A stretch of 45,453 bases of DNA from Oceanicola sp. S124. Its GTDB lineage: Bacteria; Pseudomonadota; Alphaproteobacteria; Rhodobacterales; Rhodobacteraceae. Position 1 is the first letter of the stretch. Every line of letters starts with the position of its first letter. The notes below the pieces were generated by a model that worked only from the letters and a program-made list of their open reading frames with translations, did no database searches and was not told the DNA's origin. The position numbers were made by a program, and so were the translations under genes. Location: assembly GCF_000220565.1 (NCBI RefSeq), contig NZ_AFPM01000208.1, positions 1 to 45,453 on the forward strand. Direction: 5' to 3'. Positions 24,928-33,532 of the stretch are shown piece by piece.

Positions 24928-27314
24928 CAGAGACCGTCGTCGATGGCCATCGACAGGGCCACGCGCTCCAGCTCGGTCAGTTTCAGGTTGAGGGCCTGCT
25001 GGTAGAGGTCCTCGAATTCCGCCATGCCGTGCAGCTCTTCGGCCTTGGCCTTGTGCCAGGCGAAACCGGCCTCGTGCAGGGCGCGCAGCTTGTCGTCCTG
25101 CAGGATGCGGTCCATCTCGGCGCGCACCCGGGGAATGTTGCGCTGGATCGAGCGGTCGGGGTTGTCGCTCCAGTCCATGCGCACCCAGTAGGACAGGCCG
25201 ATGGACTGATCGACGTGCAGCGCCCGGCCGCGCTGGCGCTTGATCAGGTAGCTTTCGGCCGAGCGCAGGGCGTAGTGGTTCAGCTGCAGCAGGTCGTAGC
25301 CGATGTTGTCGGTGTTGTTGCGCCAGCCGTTCCGCAGCAGGTCGCGCGTGACCTTGCGCCCTGAGCCATTGACCCATGTCACCGCCTCGGCCTTCTCGCC
25401 CACCACCTTGTTGGGGCGGTGACAGGACAGTTTCGTATAGGCGCCGATATTGCGGTAGAGCGTCTTGAAACCCCAGTTGGTATGGGGCTTGGGGCAGTAC
25501 TTCGGCGCCGCGTGGTCGAACTGGCCGATGACCATCTCGTCTTCCAGCCGCGTCACGCCGTTGTGGCCGAACAGCCGCCAGGTCATCGCGATGTTCGTGG
25601 CCTCGGGGCAGGCGGCGAAGAAATCGTCCAGCGTGCCGTTGCCGGTGCGGATGTTGATGAACTCATCCACGTCGAAATGCGAGATCCACTCGGCATCCCG
25701 CATCACCGGCTCTTCCAGCGCGCGTTCCAGCGCGTATTGCTGTGGAGAGCCGCCTTCCCAGTTGTCGTTGTTGCGGTGCTGGACGAGGCCCAGCTCGGCC
25801 ATCCGGTCGAGGATGGCATCGGTGCCGTCAGTGCAGCCGTTGGAGTAGATCAGGAAAGTGTCGAAACCGATGGCGCGGTGATAGGCGACCCATTCCAGGA
25901 TGTAGGGCGCCTCGTTCTTCATGCAGCCGACGACGACGCGGCCAGAGGAACCTTCGGGCAGCACGCGCGGCGGGGCGGGGGCATAGGGCGCGCCCTCGGC
26001 CAGCGCATCGTCGCGGCCAAGGTCGTTGCGCGGCAGGAAGGCGGTGGACAGGAAGGCGGTCCCCGAGAGCGCATCCAGACGTTTGATCGCCTCTGGCGGC
26101 AGCACGGCGCGGGTCTCTGGTGCAAGGTCGATATGCATCGCTTTCGAGGTCGTCGGCGCGTCGATCTCTCCGGTCAGGGCCTGAGCCTCTTCGATCTTGC
26201 CCTCGCGCTCGGCCCGGGTGGCGCGGTCGATGCGCCAGCGCATCGCCATGAAGTACTGCGAGGGGCGGTAGCCAAAGAGAGGGTCCGGTTCCTCCCACGC
26301 CCCCTGCGGTTCGGGCAGGGCGAGCGAGGTGGCATCCAGCGCCGGGTGATGCTCAACCAGCCGGGCGTTGCCGGGGGCGAAGCGGGCGCAGATCGCGGCG
26401 AGGCTGGCGGGATCGGCGGCGGGACCCTCGATGGCGACCTCCCCCAGGAAGGTCGACCAAAGCTTGCGCGGTACGATGGCGGTGAACTGGTCAAGATAGG
26501 CCTGCAACAGCGCGTTCATCTGCCGGGTGCGGGCCAGCGTCGGCTGCGACATGACCTTGCGCAGCAGCTTTGTCTCGCCCCGGCCCAGGGTCTCCGAGAC
26601 ACCCAGCATCTCGCGGATCTCGTCGATGACCGCCTCGGAATAGAAGCGGTCGCGGTCGTAGGGACGGAAGGTGAGGCTGCCGGGGCCGAAGGTGCCTTCC
26701 CAATGGGCCTGCAGGGCCTCGTAATCCAGCCAGAACAGCGGCGCCTCGGTGGTGGGGAAACGGCCGCGCAGGGGATCGGCCTCGGGCATCCTCGCCAGGC
26801 AGGCGTCGCGCCAGTCGGCATCCTGTGGGATGTCCTGCTCGGCCTCCAGCGTGCGGGCGCGGCCCTCGTGCAATTGCAGCATGTAGGCGCGCAGCATCAC
26901 GTCGGTCTGCGGCCCCACATGCATCAGCAGCGAGATATCCGTGGACAGCGGGCTGAGCAGGTCGCGCAGGCGCTCCAGCTCGCTGGTGCGGGTCAGCCCG
27001 GTGGCCAGTTGCCCGGCGGACAGCAGCATGGTGTGGGGCTTTGCCACCTCTATCTCACGCTCGAGGTCGGTGATCAGCGTGGTCTGCAGCGCCGCCTGCC
27101 GGTCCGGGGTGATATAGCCCCGGTTGAAGCGCAAAGGGTCGACCTGTTCGGGGTCGGTGGCGGCCATGTAGAGGCGTGCGTGGCTCTTCTTGCCGGGGGT
27201 GACCGGGTATAGGATGCCGGTCTTGGACAGCAGCTGGTTGCGCTTGACGTTCAGCGTCTCTTGCAGCGCGTCCGAGCCGGTCGCCTCGGTGCCGATATGC
27301 AGGATGATCTTCAT
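24927..27314 (-). CDS. Fusion of a degenerate sulfotransferase-like domain and a GT2 glycosyltransferase
   Basis: A 795-residue two-part protein. Residues 1 to about 350 begin MKIILHIGTEATGSDALQETL, which matches the opening of sulfotransferases (HIGxxKTGTTSLQ) but lacks the Lys and the TTS that bind PAPS. The later 3'-phosphate-binding Arg/Ser segment is also replaced (LLMHVGPQTDVM). After a linker, residues 458-795 form a complete GT2 domain with CMKNEAPYILEWVAYHRAIG, DVD at 548-550 and LNHYALRSAESYLIKRQRGR. The first half may bind a partner or acceptor and not transfer sulfate. It overlaps both neighbours. Confidence 0.8.
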   Translation of the reverse strand: MKIILHIGTEATGSDALQETLNVKRNQLLSKTGILYPVTPGKKSHARLYMAATDPEQVDPLRFNRGYITPDRQAALQTTLITDLEREIEVAKPHTMLLSAGQLATGLTRTSELERLRDLLSPLSTDISLLMHVGPQTDVMLRAYMLQLHEGRARTLEAEQDIPQDADWRDACLARMPEADPLRGRFPTTEAPLFWLDYEALQAHWEGTFGPGSLTFRPYDRDRFYSEAVIDEIREMLGVSETLGRGETKLLRKVMSQPTLARTRQMNALLQAYLDQFTAIVPRKLWSTFLGEVAIEGPAADPASLAAICARFAPGNARLVEHHPALDATSLALPEPQGAWEEPDPLFGYRPSQYFMAMRWRIDRATRAEREGKIEEAQALTGEIDAPTTSKAMHIDLAPETRAVLPPEAIKRLDALSGTAFLSTAFLPRNDLGRDDALAEGAPYAPAPPRVLPEGSSGRVVVGCMKNEAPYILEWVAYHRAIGFDTFLIYSNGCTDGTDAILDRMAELGLVQHRNNDNWEGGSPQQYALERALEEPVMRDAEWISHFDVDEFINIRTGNGTLDDFFAACPEATNIAMTWRLFGHNGVTRLEDEMVIGQFDHAAPKYCPKPHTNWGFKTLYRNIGAYTKLSCHRPNKVVGEKAEAVTWVNGSGRKVTRDLLRNGWRNNTDNIGYDLLQLNHYALRSAESYLIKRQRGRALHVDQSIGLSYWVRMDWSDNPDRSIQRNIPRVRAEMDRILQDDKLRALHEAGFAWHKAKAEELHGMAEFEDLYQQALNLKLTELERVALSMAIDDGL

Positions 27315-27946
27315 GCCTCATCCTCTTCCGGGCGGGCGGTGTTTTCATTGGCGCGGCCCCACCAGGGCAGCTCGAGCCCGAGGAACGCCTGCAAGCGCTG
27401 CTGCGCCTCGGGGGCGGCCACGTCCAGTTCAAGGTAGTTCGGATCCCCCTCGAAGAGCTTCGCGAGATGCGCGTAATGGCCGTCGATCCAGCGCGCCAGA
27501 TGCGCCTCGGTTCCGCCGAAGCCGACAGGCAGGCCGGGCAGGGCGTTGCCTTCCAGCCGGGCGGCCATGTTGGTCCAGCGCATCATCGAATTCGCCAGCT
27601 TGCCCGCATCGCGGCGGGTGGCGGTGAACTTCACCTGCGGATGCTGCGCCCGGATCGCCATCAGCAGCGCATGATCCATTTGCGGCCAGGCCTGACGGCC
27701 CGCATGAAGAAAGGAGGCCTCGGCCACGGCGTCGAATTCGTCAAGCTCTTCAAGTGGATCGCCGCTGTTGTAAAAGCCCCGGTACAGCACCTGCCCGACG
27801 AAATTGCGCACCAGGGCAGGCCTCGCGGTCTGGCCCTTGCGGATCCGGTGGTCGGCGACGTTCAGGCCGGCCTTCGCCATCGCCTCGGCGAAACTGGTGG
27901 TGCCCGATTTCGGCAGGCCGAGGTTGATCACGCGCATCCGGTGCAT
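27311..27946 (-). CDS. Sulfotransferase family protein
   Basis: A 211-residue enzyme that would transfer sulfate from PAPS to an acceptor. It has the intact 5'-phosphosulfate loop LGLPKSGTTSFAEAM and a 3'-phosphate motif TATRRDAGKLANSMMRW with Arg and Ser, plus LDEFDAVAEASF and AIRAQHPQVKF typical of the Sulfotransfer_4-like group. Starts at 27946 (MHRMRV) and 27937 (MRVINLG) are both possible. Its stop overlaps the fusion-gene start by four bases (ATGA), and it begins one base after the upstream glycosyltransferase stop, so the whole run is coupled. Confidence 0.82.
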   Translation of the reverse strand: MHRMRVINLGLPKSGTTSFAEAMAKAGLNVADHRIRKGQTARPALVRNFVGQVLYRGFYNSGDPLEELDEFDAVAEASFLHAGRQAWPQMDHALLMAIRAQHPQVKFTATRRDAGKLANSMMRWTNMAARLEGNALPGLPVGFGGTEAHLARWIDGHYAHLAKLFEGDPNYLELDVAAPEAQQRLQAFLGLELPWWGRANENTARPEEDEA

Positions 27947-27947
27947 C

Positions 27948-28979
27948 TCAGGCCAGCCCCAGCTCTTGCAGCAGCGCCTCTTCCAGCGGCGGCAGGGTCG
28001 AGGCCTCGCGCAGCTGGTCCCGCATGGCGCGATACGCGTCGGTTTCCAGCAGCTCATCACGGCGCGCGCAGTGCAGGCGCACGGCCTCGTCATGCAGCTC
28101 GGCCACGCCGGGCAGGGCCCTGAGGCGTGCCATCTCGGCCTCCAGCGCGGGCATCATCCGCAGGATCGAGCGATCCTCCCAGGCCACATCCGCGCGTTCC
28201 CGCCAGTAGGTGTCATCGAAGGTGCGATGCTCGCGGTTCACGTCGCCGCGGTCGTTCTTCACCAGGTAGCTGTCGAGTGAGCGCAGGGCGTAGTGGTTCA
28301 GCGTCGCGAAGGCGCGGGCGCCCTGGGCGGGGAACTTGCGGATGCGGCGCGGGTTGTCGGCCACGAGGAACTTCGGCGGCACCGGGCGGCCGCCGCCATC
28401 GGTCCAGGTCGGGTGCTCTTCCTCGGTGATCTTGCCGGGCAGGAAGGGCCGGTGCGCGCCGTAGTAGCGTAGGGGAAAGTCCTTGCGGACCAGCGTCTTG
28501 ACCTCGATAGAGGTCTCTCCGCACCAGATGTCGGGGTTGTGGCAACGGGTGAACTGGCCGATCACCGGGCGGTCCTCGAAGGCCTCGATGCCTTCATTGC
28601 CGAAGAACTGGAAGCTGACCGAGATCGCCTGCGGATCACCGCAGGCCGCGATCAGCGCCGGGATCGTGTGATCGCCGACATGGATGTTCAGGAACTCGTC
28701 GACATCGGCGATCCAGACCCAGTCGGCATTCTTGACGACGGGGCGCTTGGTGGCGGCATCCTTCAGCGCTTCCATCTGGTAGTTGCGCCCCTCGGCGGGG
28801 TTCGGACGGTGGCGCACAACGCCATGGGCCCGCAGCCGGTCCAGCAGCCGGTCGGTGCCGTCGCTGCAATCGTTGGAATAGAACAGGAAGTCGGTGACCC
28901 CGATCGCCCGGTTGTAGGCGATCCACTCCAGCAGGAAGGGGCCCTCGTTCTTGACGCAGGTCACGGCGGTGATGCGCAT
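27948..28979 (-). CDS. GT2-type glycosyltransferase, first gene of the glycan cluster
   Basis: A 343-residue paralogue of the genes at 23869 and 24927. It has CVKNEGPFLLEWIAYNRAIG, YSNDCSDGTD, the DVD metal motif at 92-94 (ADVDEFLNIH) and LNHYALRSLDSYLVKNDRGD near the C-terminus. The N-terminal 100 residues are clearly related to the other two, while the middle differs, suggesting a different sugar or acceptor. No membrane segments are seen. Start 28979 gives MRITAVTCVKNE; the open extension to 29150 is unlike the family. The first cluster gene, with a predicted promoter about 120 bases upstream. Confidence 0.85.
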   Translation of the reverse strand: MRITAVTCVKNEGPFLLEWIAYNRAIGVTDFLFYSNDCSDGTDRLLDRLRAHGVVRHRPNPAEGRNYQMEALKDAATKRPVVKNADWVWIADVDEFLNIHVGDHTIPALIAACGDPQAISVSFQFFGNEGIEAFEDRPVIGQFTRCHNPDIWCGETSIEVKTLVRKDFPLRYYGAHRPFLPGKITEEEHPTWTDGGGRPVPPKFLVADNPRRIRKFPAQGARAFATLNHYALRSLDSYLVKNDRGDVNREHRTFDDTYWRERADVAWEDRSILRMMPALEAEMARLRALPGVAELHDEAVRLHCARRDELLETDAYRAMRDQLREASTLPPLEEALLQELGLA

Positions 28980-29097
28980 CAGGCACCTGTCGCCGGGCTG
29001 GCGCTGCGGGTCATGTCTCTGGTCATTGCAAATCGTCCCTGCGGGTCCGGGTCCTGCCCCGTCACCTGCCTGCCGTTTCCGGCATTTGTTCGGCGGA

Positions 29098-29126
29098 AAG
29101 ATCGCAATTTCGCGCCCTTGGGTCAA
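29098..29126 (-). promoter_or_regulatory. Weak promoter candidate for the glycan cluster
   Basis: Minus-strand TTGACC (29126-29121) is followed after 17 bases by GATCTT (29103-29098). A second GATTGAC lies just before the -35. The -10 is poor, and the predicted leader is about 110 bases. Confidence 0.3.
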
Positions 29127-29230
29127 TCGGGCGTCAATCGCGCATCGCACCTCGCCCGCACCGGGGGGCTTGACCTGCGGCGCGCCGGATGCACCCTAGC
29201 CCCATGGGCGCAGGGGAGGAGACGTCCGCC

Positions 29231-30154
29231 ATGCAGGACACCAGGGGCGCATTGCCCGAGGATATCGACGCAGTCGAAACGCTGCTGGCCGGGCAGGGCT
29301 ACCTGCCGGGGCGGGCGCTGGCGACCGTGACCTTCCTGGCGCTGCGGCTGGGGCGGCCGCTGTTCCTTGAGGGGGCGCCCGGCACCGGCAAGACCGAAAT
29401 CGCCCTGGCCCTGTCGCGGGCGTTGGGGCGGCGGCTGATCCGGCTGCAATGCTACGAGGGGCTGGACAGCGCCCAGGCGCTTTGCGACTGGAACTTTCCG
29501 GCCCAGATGATCGCCATCCGCACCGCCGAGGCGTCCGGTGGCGCGGATCGCTCTGCCCTCCAAGCCGAGCTGTTCGGCCCCGACTACCTGGTCGAGCGCC
29601 CCTTGCTTCAGGCCCTGCGCCCGGCGCCCGAAGGCCCTCCGGTGCTGCTCATCGACGAGCTGGACCGCACCGACGCGCCTTTCGAGGCCTTCCTGCTGGA
29701 GGTGCTCTCGGACTTTCAGGTGACCATCCCCGAGATCGGCACGATCCGCGCGCCCGAGCCGCCCATCGTCATCCTGACCTCGAACCGCACGCGGGAAATC
29801 CACGATGCGCTGAAGCGGCGTTGCCTTTACCATTGGGTCGACTACCCGGCCTTCGAGCGCGAATTGCAGATCCTGCGCACCCGCGTCCCCGAGGCCAGCG
29901 CGGCGCTGTCGCGCGAGGTGGTGGCCTTCGTGCAGCGGCTGCGTACCGAGGATCTGTTCAAGACGCCGGGCATGGCCGAGACCATCGACTGGGCCAAATG
30001 CCTGCTGGCGCTTGACGTGATCTCGCTCAGCCCCGAGGTGATCTCGGACACCCTTGGCGCGATCCTGAAGTACCAGGACGATATCGCGCGGCTGGAAGGC
30101 TCCGAGGCGAAGCGCCTGCTGGAGGAGGCGCGCGCCGCGCTGCCGGGCGGCTAG
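29231..30154 (+). CDS. MoxR family AAA+ ATPase (CoxD-like)
   Basis: An ATPase that in molybdenum hydroxylase systems works with a VWA protein to finish cofactor assembly (for example CoxD in CO dehydrogenase maturation). The 307-residue product has Walker A GAPGTGKT (48-55), Walker B VLLIDELDR, sensor 1 VILTSNRTREI and an RRC arginine-finger segment. ATG 29231 has GGAGGAG nine bases upstream; earlier in-frame ATGs at 29189 and 29204 lack this. The VWA gene follows after three bases. MoxR proteins serve many assembly tasks, so the specific link to a molybdenum enzyme rests on the neighbours. Confidence 0.9.
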   Translation: MQDTRGALPEDIDAVETLLAGQGYLPGRALATVTFLALRLGRPLFLEGAPGTGKTEIALALSRALGRRLIRLQCYEGLDSAQALCDWNFPAQMIAIRTAEASGGADRSALQAELFGPDYLVERPLLQALRPAPEGPPVLLIDELDRTDAPFEAFLLEVLSDFQVTIPEIGTIRAPEPPIVILTSNRTREIHDALKRRCLYHWVDYPAFERELQILRTRVPEASAALSREVVAFVQRLRTEDLFKTPGMAETIDWAKCLLALDVISLSPEVISDTLGAILKYQDDIARLEGSEAKRLLEEARAALPGG

Positions 30155-30157
30155 GGG

Positions 30158-31396
30158 ATGGAGAGCCTGCCCCTGCCGCTGCCCGAGGCGCCGAAACTGG
30201 CCGAGAACATCGCCCATTTCGCCCGCGCCCTGCGCCGCGCCGGGCTGCCGATAGGGCCGGGGCGGATCGCCGGGGCGGTGCAGGCCATGGCGCTGGCAGG
30301 TGTGGCGGAGCGGCGCGATTTCTACTGGGTGCTGCACGCCTGTTTCGTCTCGCGCCCCGAGGAAAGCCGCCTCTTTGCCCAGGTCTTCCGGCTGTTCTGG
30401 CGCGATCCGCGCTACATGGAGCACATGATGGCGATGCTGCTGCCCTCGGTCCGGGGGCTGGCCGAGGAACCGCCGCCGCAGCCCGCCGAACGCCGCGCCG
30501 CCGAGGCGCTGACGGGGCCGCAGCCCGTCGCCCAGCCCGAGGGCGAAGAGGTCGAATTGCAGATCGACGCCCGCGAGACCGCCTCGCAGGAGGAACGCCT
30601 GCGCCACCTCGACTTCGAGCAGATGAGCAATGCCGAGACCGCCGAGGCGCGGCGCATGCTGGCCCGCATGGCGCTGCCCGCACCGAAGCTGGTGACCCGG
30701 CGCCACCGCCTGTCGCCGCATGGTCCGGGCATCGACCGCCGCCGCCTGCTGCGCGAGATGGCGCGGCGCGGCGGCGAGCCGGGGCGCCTGCAGCGCAGCC
30801 GTCCGGCGACGCGCTGGCCGGATCTGGTGGTGCTCTGCGATATCTCGGGCTCCATGAGCGCCTATAGCCGGATGCTGCTGCATTTCCTGCATGCGGTGGC
30901 GCATCGCGAAGGGCAGGGCTGGGCGCAGGTTCATGCCTTCACCTTCGGCACCCGGCTGACCAATGTCACCCGCCACCTGCGGCTGCGCGACGTGGATGCC
31001 GCGCTGGCGGCCGCCGCTGCCGGTGCGCAGGACTGGGAGGGCGGGACCCGCATCGCCGACAGCCTGCACGCCTTCAACCGTGACTGGGCCCGCCGGGTGC
31101 TGGCGCGCGGCGCGCAGGTGCTGCTGATCACCGACGGTCTGGACCGCAGCGGCGACCCCGCCGCCCTCGGGCGCGAGACCGAACGCCTGCGCCTGCTGGC
31201 GCGGCGTCTGATCTGGCTCAACCCGCTGCTGCGCTACGATGGCTTCGCGCCGCGCGCGGGCGGTGTGGCAGCCATGCTGCCTCATGTCGACTGCCTGCTC
31301 GGCGGCCACTCTCTCGCCTCGCTCGAGGCGCTGTCGACGGCCCTGTCCTCGCCCGCGGAGGTGGGCGAAAAATCACGCTTGATCAAAGCCTTGTAG
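30158..31396 (+). CDS. CoxE-like VWA domain protein
   Basis: A 412-residue partner of the MoxR ATPase. The C-terminal half has a VWA fold with the metal site DISGSM (D228, S230, S232), a later GTR stretch supplying the Thr and LITDGLDRSGD. The N-terminal 180 residues hold the CoxE-type helical region (FYWVLHACFVSRPEESRLF). CoxE proteins are needed for maturation of aerobic CO dehydrogenase and related molybdenum hydroxylases. Only 3 bases separate it from the ATPase gene. The OmpA gene follows after 112 bases with its own ribosome site and perhaps its own promoter. Confidence 0.88.
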   Translation: MESLPLPLPEAPKLAENIAHFARALRRAGLPIGPGRIAGAVQAMALAGVAERRDFYWVLHACFVSRPEESRLFAQVFRLFWRDPRYMEHMMAMLLPSVRGLAEEPPPQPAERRAAEALTGPQPVAQPEGEEVELQIDARETASQEERLRHLDFEQMSNAETAEARRMLARMALPAPKLVTRRHRLSPHGPGIDRRRLLREMARRGGEPGRLQRSRPATRWPDLVVLCDISGSMSAYSRMLLHFLHAVAHREGQGWAQVHAFTFGTRLTNVTRHLRLRDVDAALAAAAAGAQDWEGGTRIADSLHAFNRDWARRVLARGAQVLLITDGLDRSGDPAALGRETERLRLLARRLIWLNPLLRYDGFAPRAGGVAAMLPHVDCLLGGHSLASLEALSTALSSPAEVGEKSRLIKAL

Positions 31397-31508
31397 GTCC
31401 ATTGTGCAGCGTTATCCGGGGCTGTCACAAATTGCGATTGAACCGGGGGCGGGGGTTGGGTGTTGTGCCTGCAAAGCCCGCGACGGGCCAGAGGAAAGGA
31501 CCTACCCA

Positions 31509-33395
31509 ATGACCATGCGACTTCTCAGAAATGGCACCGCGCTGGCGCTCAGCCTCTCGCTGGCCATGCCCGCCGGCCTCGTGGCCCAAGATGCCACCCC
31601 CGATGCGCCGCAAGCGCCCGAAGCCTGTGGCGAACTGACCGGCGACGCCCTGGCGGAATGCCTGGCCGGCGCGCTGGAGCAGGGTCTGGGCGAAGAGGCC
31701 CCGGCTGCCGAAGAGGCCCCGGCGGAAGAGGTCGCGCCCGAGGCTGAGGCCCCGGCGGAGGAGGCGGCCCCTGTGGAAGAGGCGGCTCCCGAAGCGCAAG
31801 CGCCTGCCGAGGAAGCAGCCCCTGAAGCAGAGGCGCCTGTAGAGGATACCGTGCCCGAAGCCAGCGAGGAGCCGGCCGCAGAGCCGGAGGCCGCGTCTGA
31901 AGCCGAAGCTGCCGAGCCCGAGGCTCCGGCAGAGGAAACTGCCTCGGAGGCTGAGGAAGAGCTGCGCCGCCAGCTTGAGGCGGAGTCGGCAGACGAGGCG
32001 CCCGCTGCAGAAGAGGCCGTGGAGGACGCGGAACAGGCGCCTGCTCAGGAAGCCGAAGCGGAAGCCGCCCCTGAGGCGCCTGCGGAAGAAGGTACGTCGG
32101 ACACCGAGGAAGAGCTGCGCCGCCAGCTTGAAGCCGAGACCGCCGAAGAGGCCCCCGCTGAAGGAGAGGCCGCAGAGGACACTGCCGAGGATGCCCCCGC
32201 CGAGGAGGTCACCCCGGCCGCCGAACTGGAGGCCAACCCCGCGCCTGAGCAAACCGAGGAAGAGCGCGCCGAGCAACAGCGCCTCGAGGACGAACGTGCT
32301 GCCGAAGAACAGGCCGCGCGTCAGCAGCAGCTGCAATCCGCCGCCGCCGCCCAGGAAGGCGCCGAGGCCGAGGCAGTCGACGAGCAGGAGGTGACGGAAC
32401 AGTCCAGCCGCTCTTCCGGCGAGGAATTCGAGAACAAGGTCAACGAGGAAGCCCGGCGGGCCCAGGCCGAGACGCAGTCCGAGGAACGCGCCGAGAAAAG
32501 CGACCGAGACCAGCTGCTCGACGCCCTCGGCAAGGCGGCCCTGGTGGGTCTTGGCGCCTATGCGGTCGGCAAGATCATGAACAACGGTGACCGCGTGGTC
32601 AGCAACTCGGGCGACCGTGTCGTGGTCGAACGCGATGGCCGCTACGTGGTGCTTAAGAACGATGACGAACTGCTGCGCCGCCCCGGCAGCGACGTGCGGA
32701 CCGAGACCTTCTCGGATGGCTCGACGCGCTCGACCGTGACCCGTGACGACGGCAGCCGCGTGGTGACCATCCGCGCCGCCGATGGCACCGTGCTGCGCCG
32801 CACGCGGATCCTGGCCGACGGCACCGAGGTGCGCCTGTTCGACGATACCCGCCAGATCGAGGCGGTGCGTGTCCAGGATCTGCCCGAAGCGCCGCGCCAG
32901 CGCGAGCTGGAGGTGTCCAATCGCGACGTGGCCGAGCTGGAGCGCGCGCTCAGCCAGTACCAGACCGGCGTCAACCGTGCCTTCTCGCTGGGTCAGGTGC
33001 GTGACATCCGCGCCGTGCGCAACCTGGTGCCCGAGATCACCGTCGACAACGTCAACTTCGAGACCGGCAGCGCCGTGATTCGTCCCGAAGAGGCGCGCGA
33101 CCTGGCGGCCCTCGGCCAGCTGATGTCGCAGATGATCGAGGAAAACCCCTCGGAGGTCTTCCTGGTCGAAGGGCACACCGATGCCGTCGGCTCTGCCAGC
33201 TACAACCTCGCGCTCTCGGACCGTCGTGCCGAAAGCCTGGCCCTGGCCCTGACCGAGTACTTCGACGTGCCGCCCGAGAACATGGTGGTGCAGGGCTACG
33301 GTGAAAGCGACCTGAAGGTCGCCACCGGCTCGGCCGAACGTGCCAACCGCCGCGCCGTGGTGCGCCGGATCACCCAGCTGCTGCAGGGCAGCTGA
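31509..33395 (+). CDS. Large acidic OmpA family protein
   Basis: A 628-residue exported protein. A signal peptide (MTMRLLRNGTALALSLSLAM, cut near LVAQ-D) is followed by roughly 250 residues of Ala/Glu/Pro-rich low-complexity sequence and a coiled-coil-like charged stretch. Then come a small hydrophobic GKAALVGLGAYAVGKIM, short Asp/Gly beta repeats (GDRVVVERDGRYVVL, DGSTRSTVTRDDGS) and a C-terminal OmpA domain (about 535-628) with EGHTDAVGSASYNLALSDRRA and ANRRAVVRR for peptidoglycan binding. AAGGA lies 8 bases before ATG 31509. It separates the two halves of a Mo-hydroxylase accessory cluster, whose function it does not obviously share. Confidence 0.9.
   Translation: MTMRLLRNGTALALSLSLAMPAGLVAQDATPDAPQAPEACGELTGDALAECLAGALEQGLGEEAPAAEEAPAEEVAPEAEAPAEEAAPVEEAAPEAQAPAEEAAPEAEAPVEDTVPEASEEPAAEPEAASEAEAAEPEAPAEETASEAEEELRRQLEAESADEAPAAEEAVEDAEQAPAQEAEAEAAPEAPAEEGTSDTEEELRRQLEAETAEEAPAEGEAAEDTAEDAPAEEVTPAAELEANPAPEQTEEERAEQQRLEDERAAEEQAARQQQLQSAAAAQEGAEAEAVDEQEVTEQSSRSSGEEFENKVNEEARRAQAETQSEERAEKSDRDQLLDALGKAALVGLGAYAVGKIMNNGDRVVSNSGDRVVVERDGRYVVLKNDDELLRRPGSDVRTETFSDGSTRSTVTRDDGSRVVTIRAADGTVLRRTRILADGTEVRLFDDTRQIEAVRVQDLPEAPRQRELEVSNRDVAELERALSQYQTGVNRAFSLGQVRDIRAVRNLVPEITVDNVNFETGSAVIRPEEARDLAALGQLMSQMIEENPSEVFLVEGHTDAVGSASYNLALSDRRAESLALALTEYFDVPPENMVVQGYGESDLKVATGSAERANRRAVVRRITQLLQGS
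31953..32131 (+). repeat. Internal direct repeat in the OmpA acidic region
   Basis: The 26-base sequence starting GAGGAAGAGCTGCGCCGCCA occurs at 31953-31978 and 32106-32131, 153 bases (51 codons) apart. It encodes EEELRRQLEAE in both copies; flanking codons are similar but diverged, which points to an in-frame duplication of about 51 residues. Confidence 0.85.
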
Positions 33396-33421
33396 TCCGC
33401 CCCGCGCAGGACGCAAGGGAA

Positions 33422-33449
33422 GGGCCGCCCCCCGGGGTGGCCCTTTTTG
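33422..33449 (+). terminator. Rho-independent terminator of the OmpA gene
   Basis: GGGCCGCCCC pairs with GGGGTGGCCC (one G-T pair) and is followed by TTTTT. It starts 27 bases after the stop and would separate OmpA from xdhC. Confidence 0.85.
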
Positions 33450-33478
33450 CTGCCCGCGCGTTGCTTCGGGGATGCCGC

Positions 33479-33507
33479 TTGCCCCCGGCCCGGGGCAGGC
33501 CCTAGAC
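33479..33507 (+). promoter_or_regulatory. Predicted promoter for xdhC and downstream genes
   Basis: TTGCCC (33479-33484), 17-base spacer, CTAGAC (33502-33507). This CTTGCC/CTAGAC layout is frequent in Rhodobacterales intergenic DNA in my experience. Transcription would begin about 20 bases before the xdhC start. Confidence 0.45.
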
Positions 33508-33532
33508 TTCCGACCAAGAGGGAGGAGAGGCC

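Noticed and set aside
24927..27314. Fusion gene as an assembly or frameshift artefact
   Set aside because: The frame is continuous over 795 codons, with natural overlaps at both ends, and a linker of normal composition between the domains.
29123..31309. 728-residue minus-strand open frame opposite moxR and coxE
   Set aside because: Same composition as other shadow frames, no recognisable motif; the opposite strand has clear Walker and MIDAS motifs.
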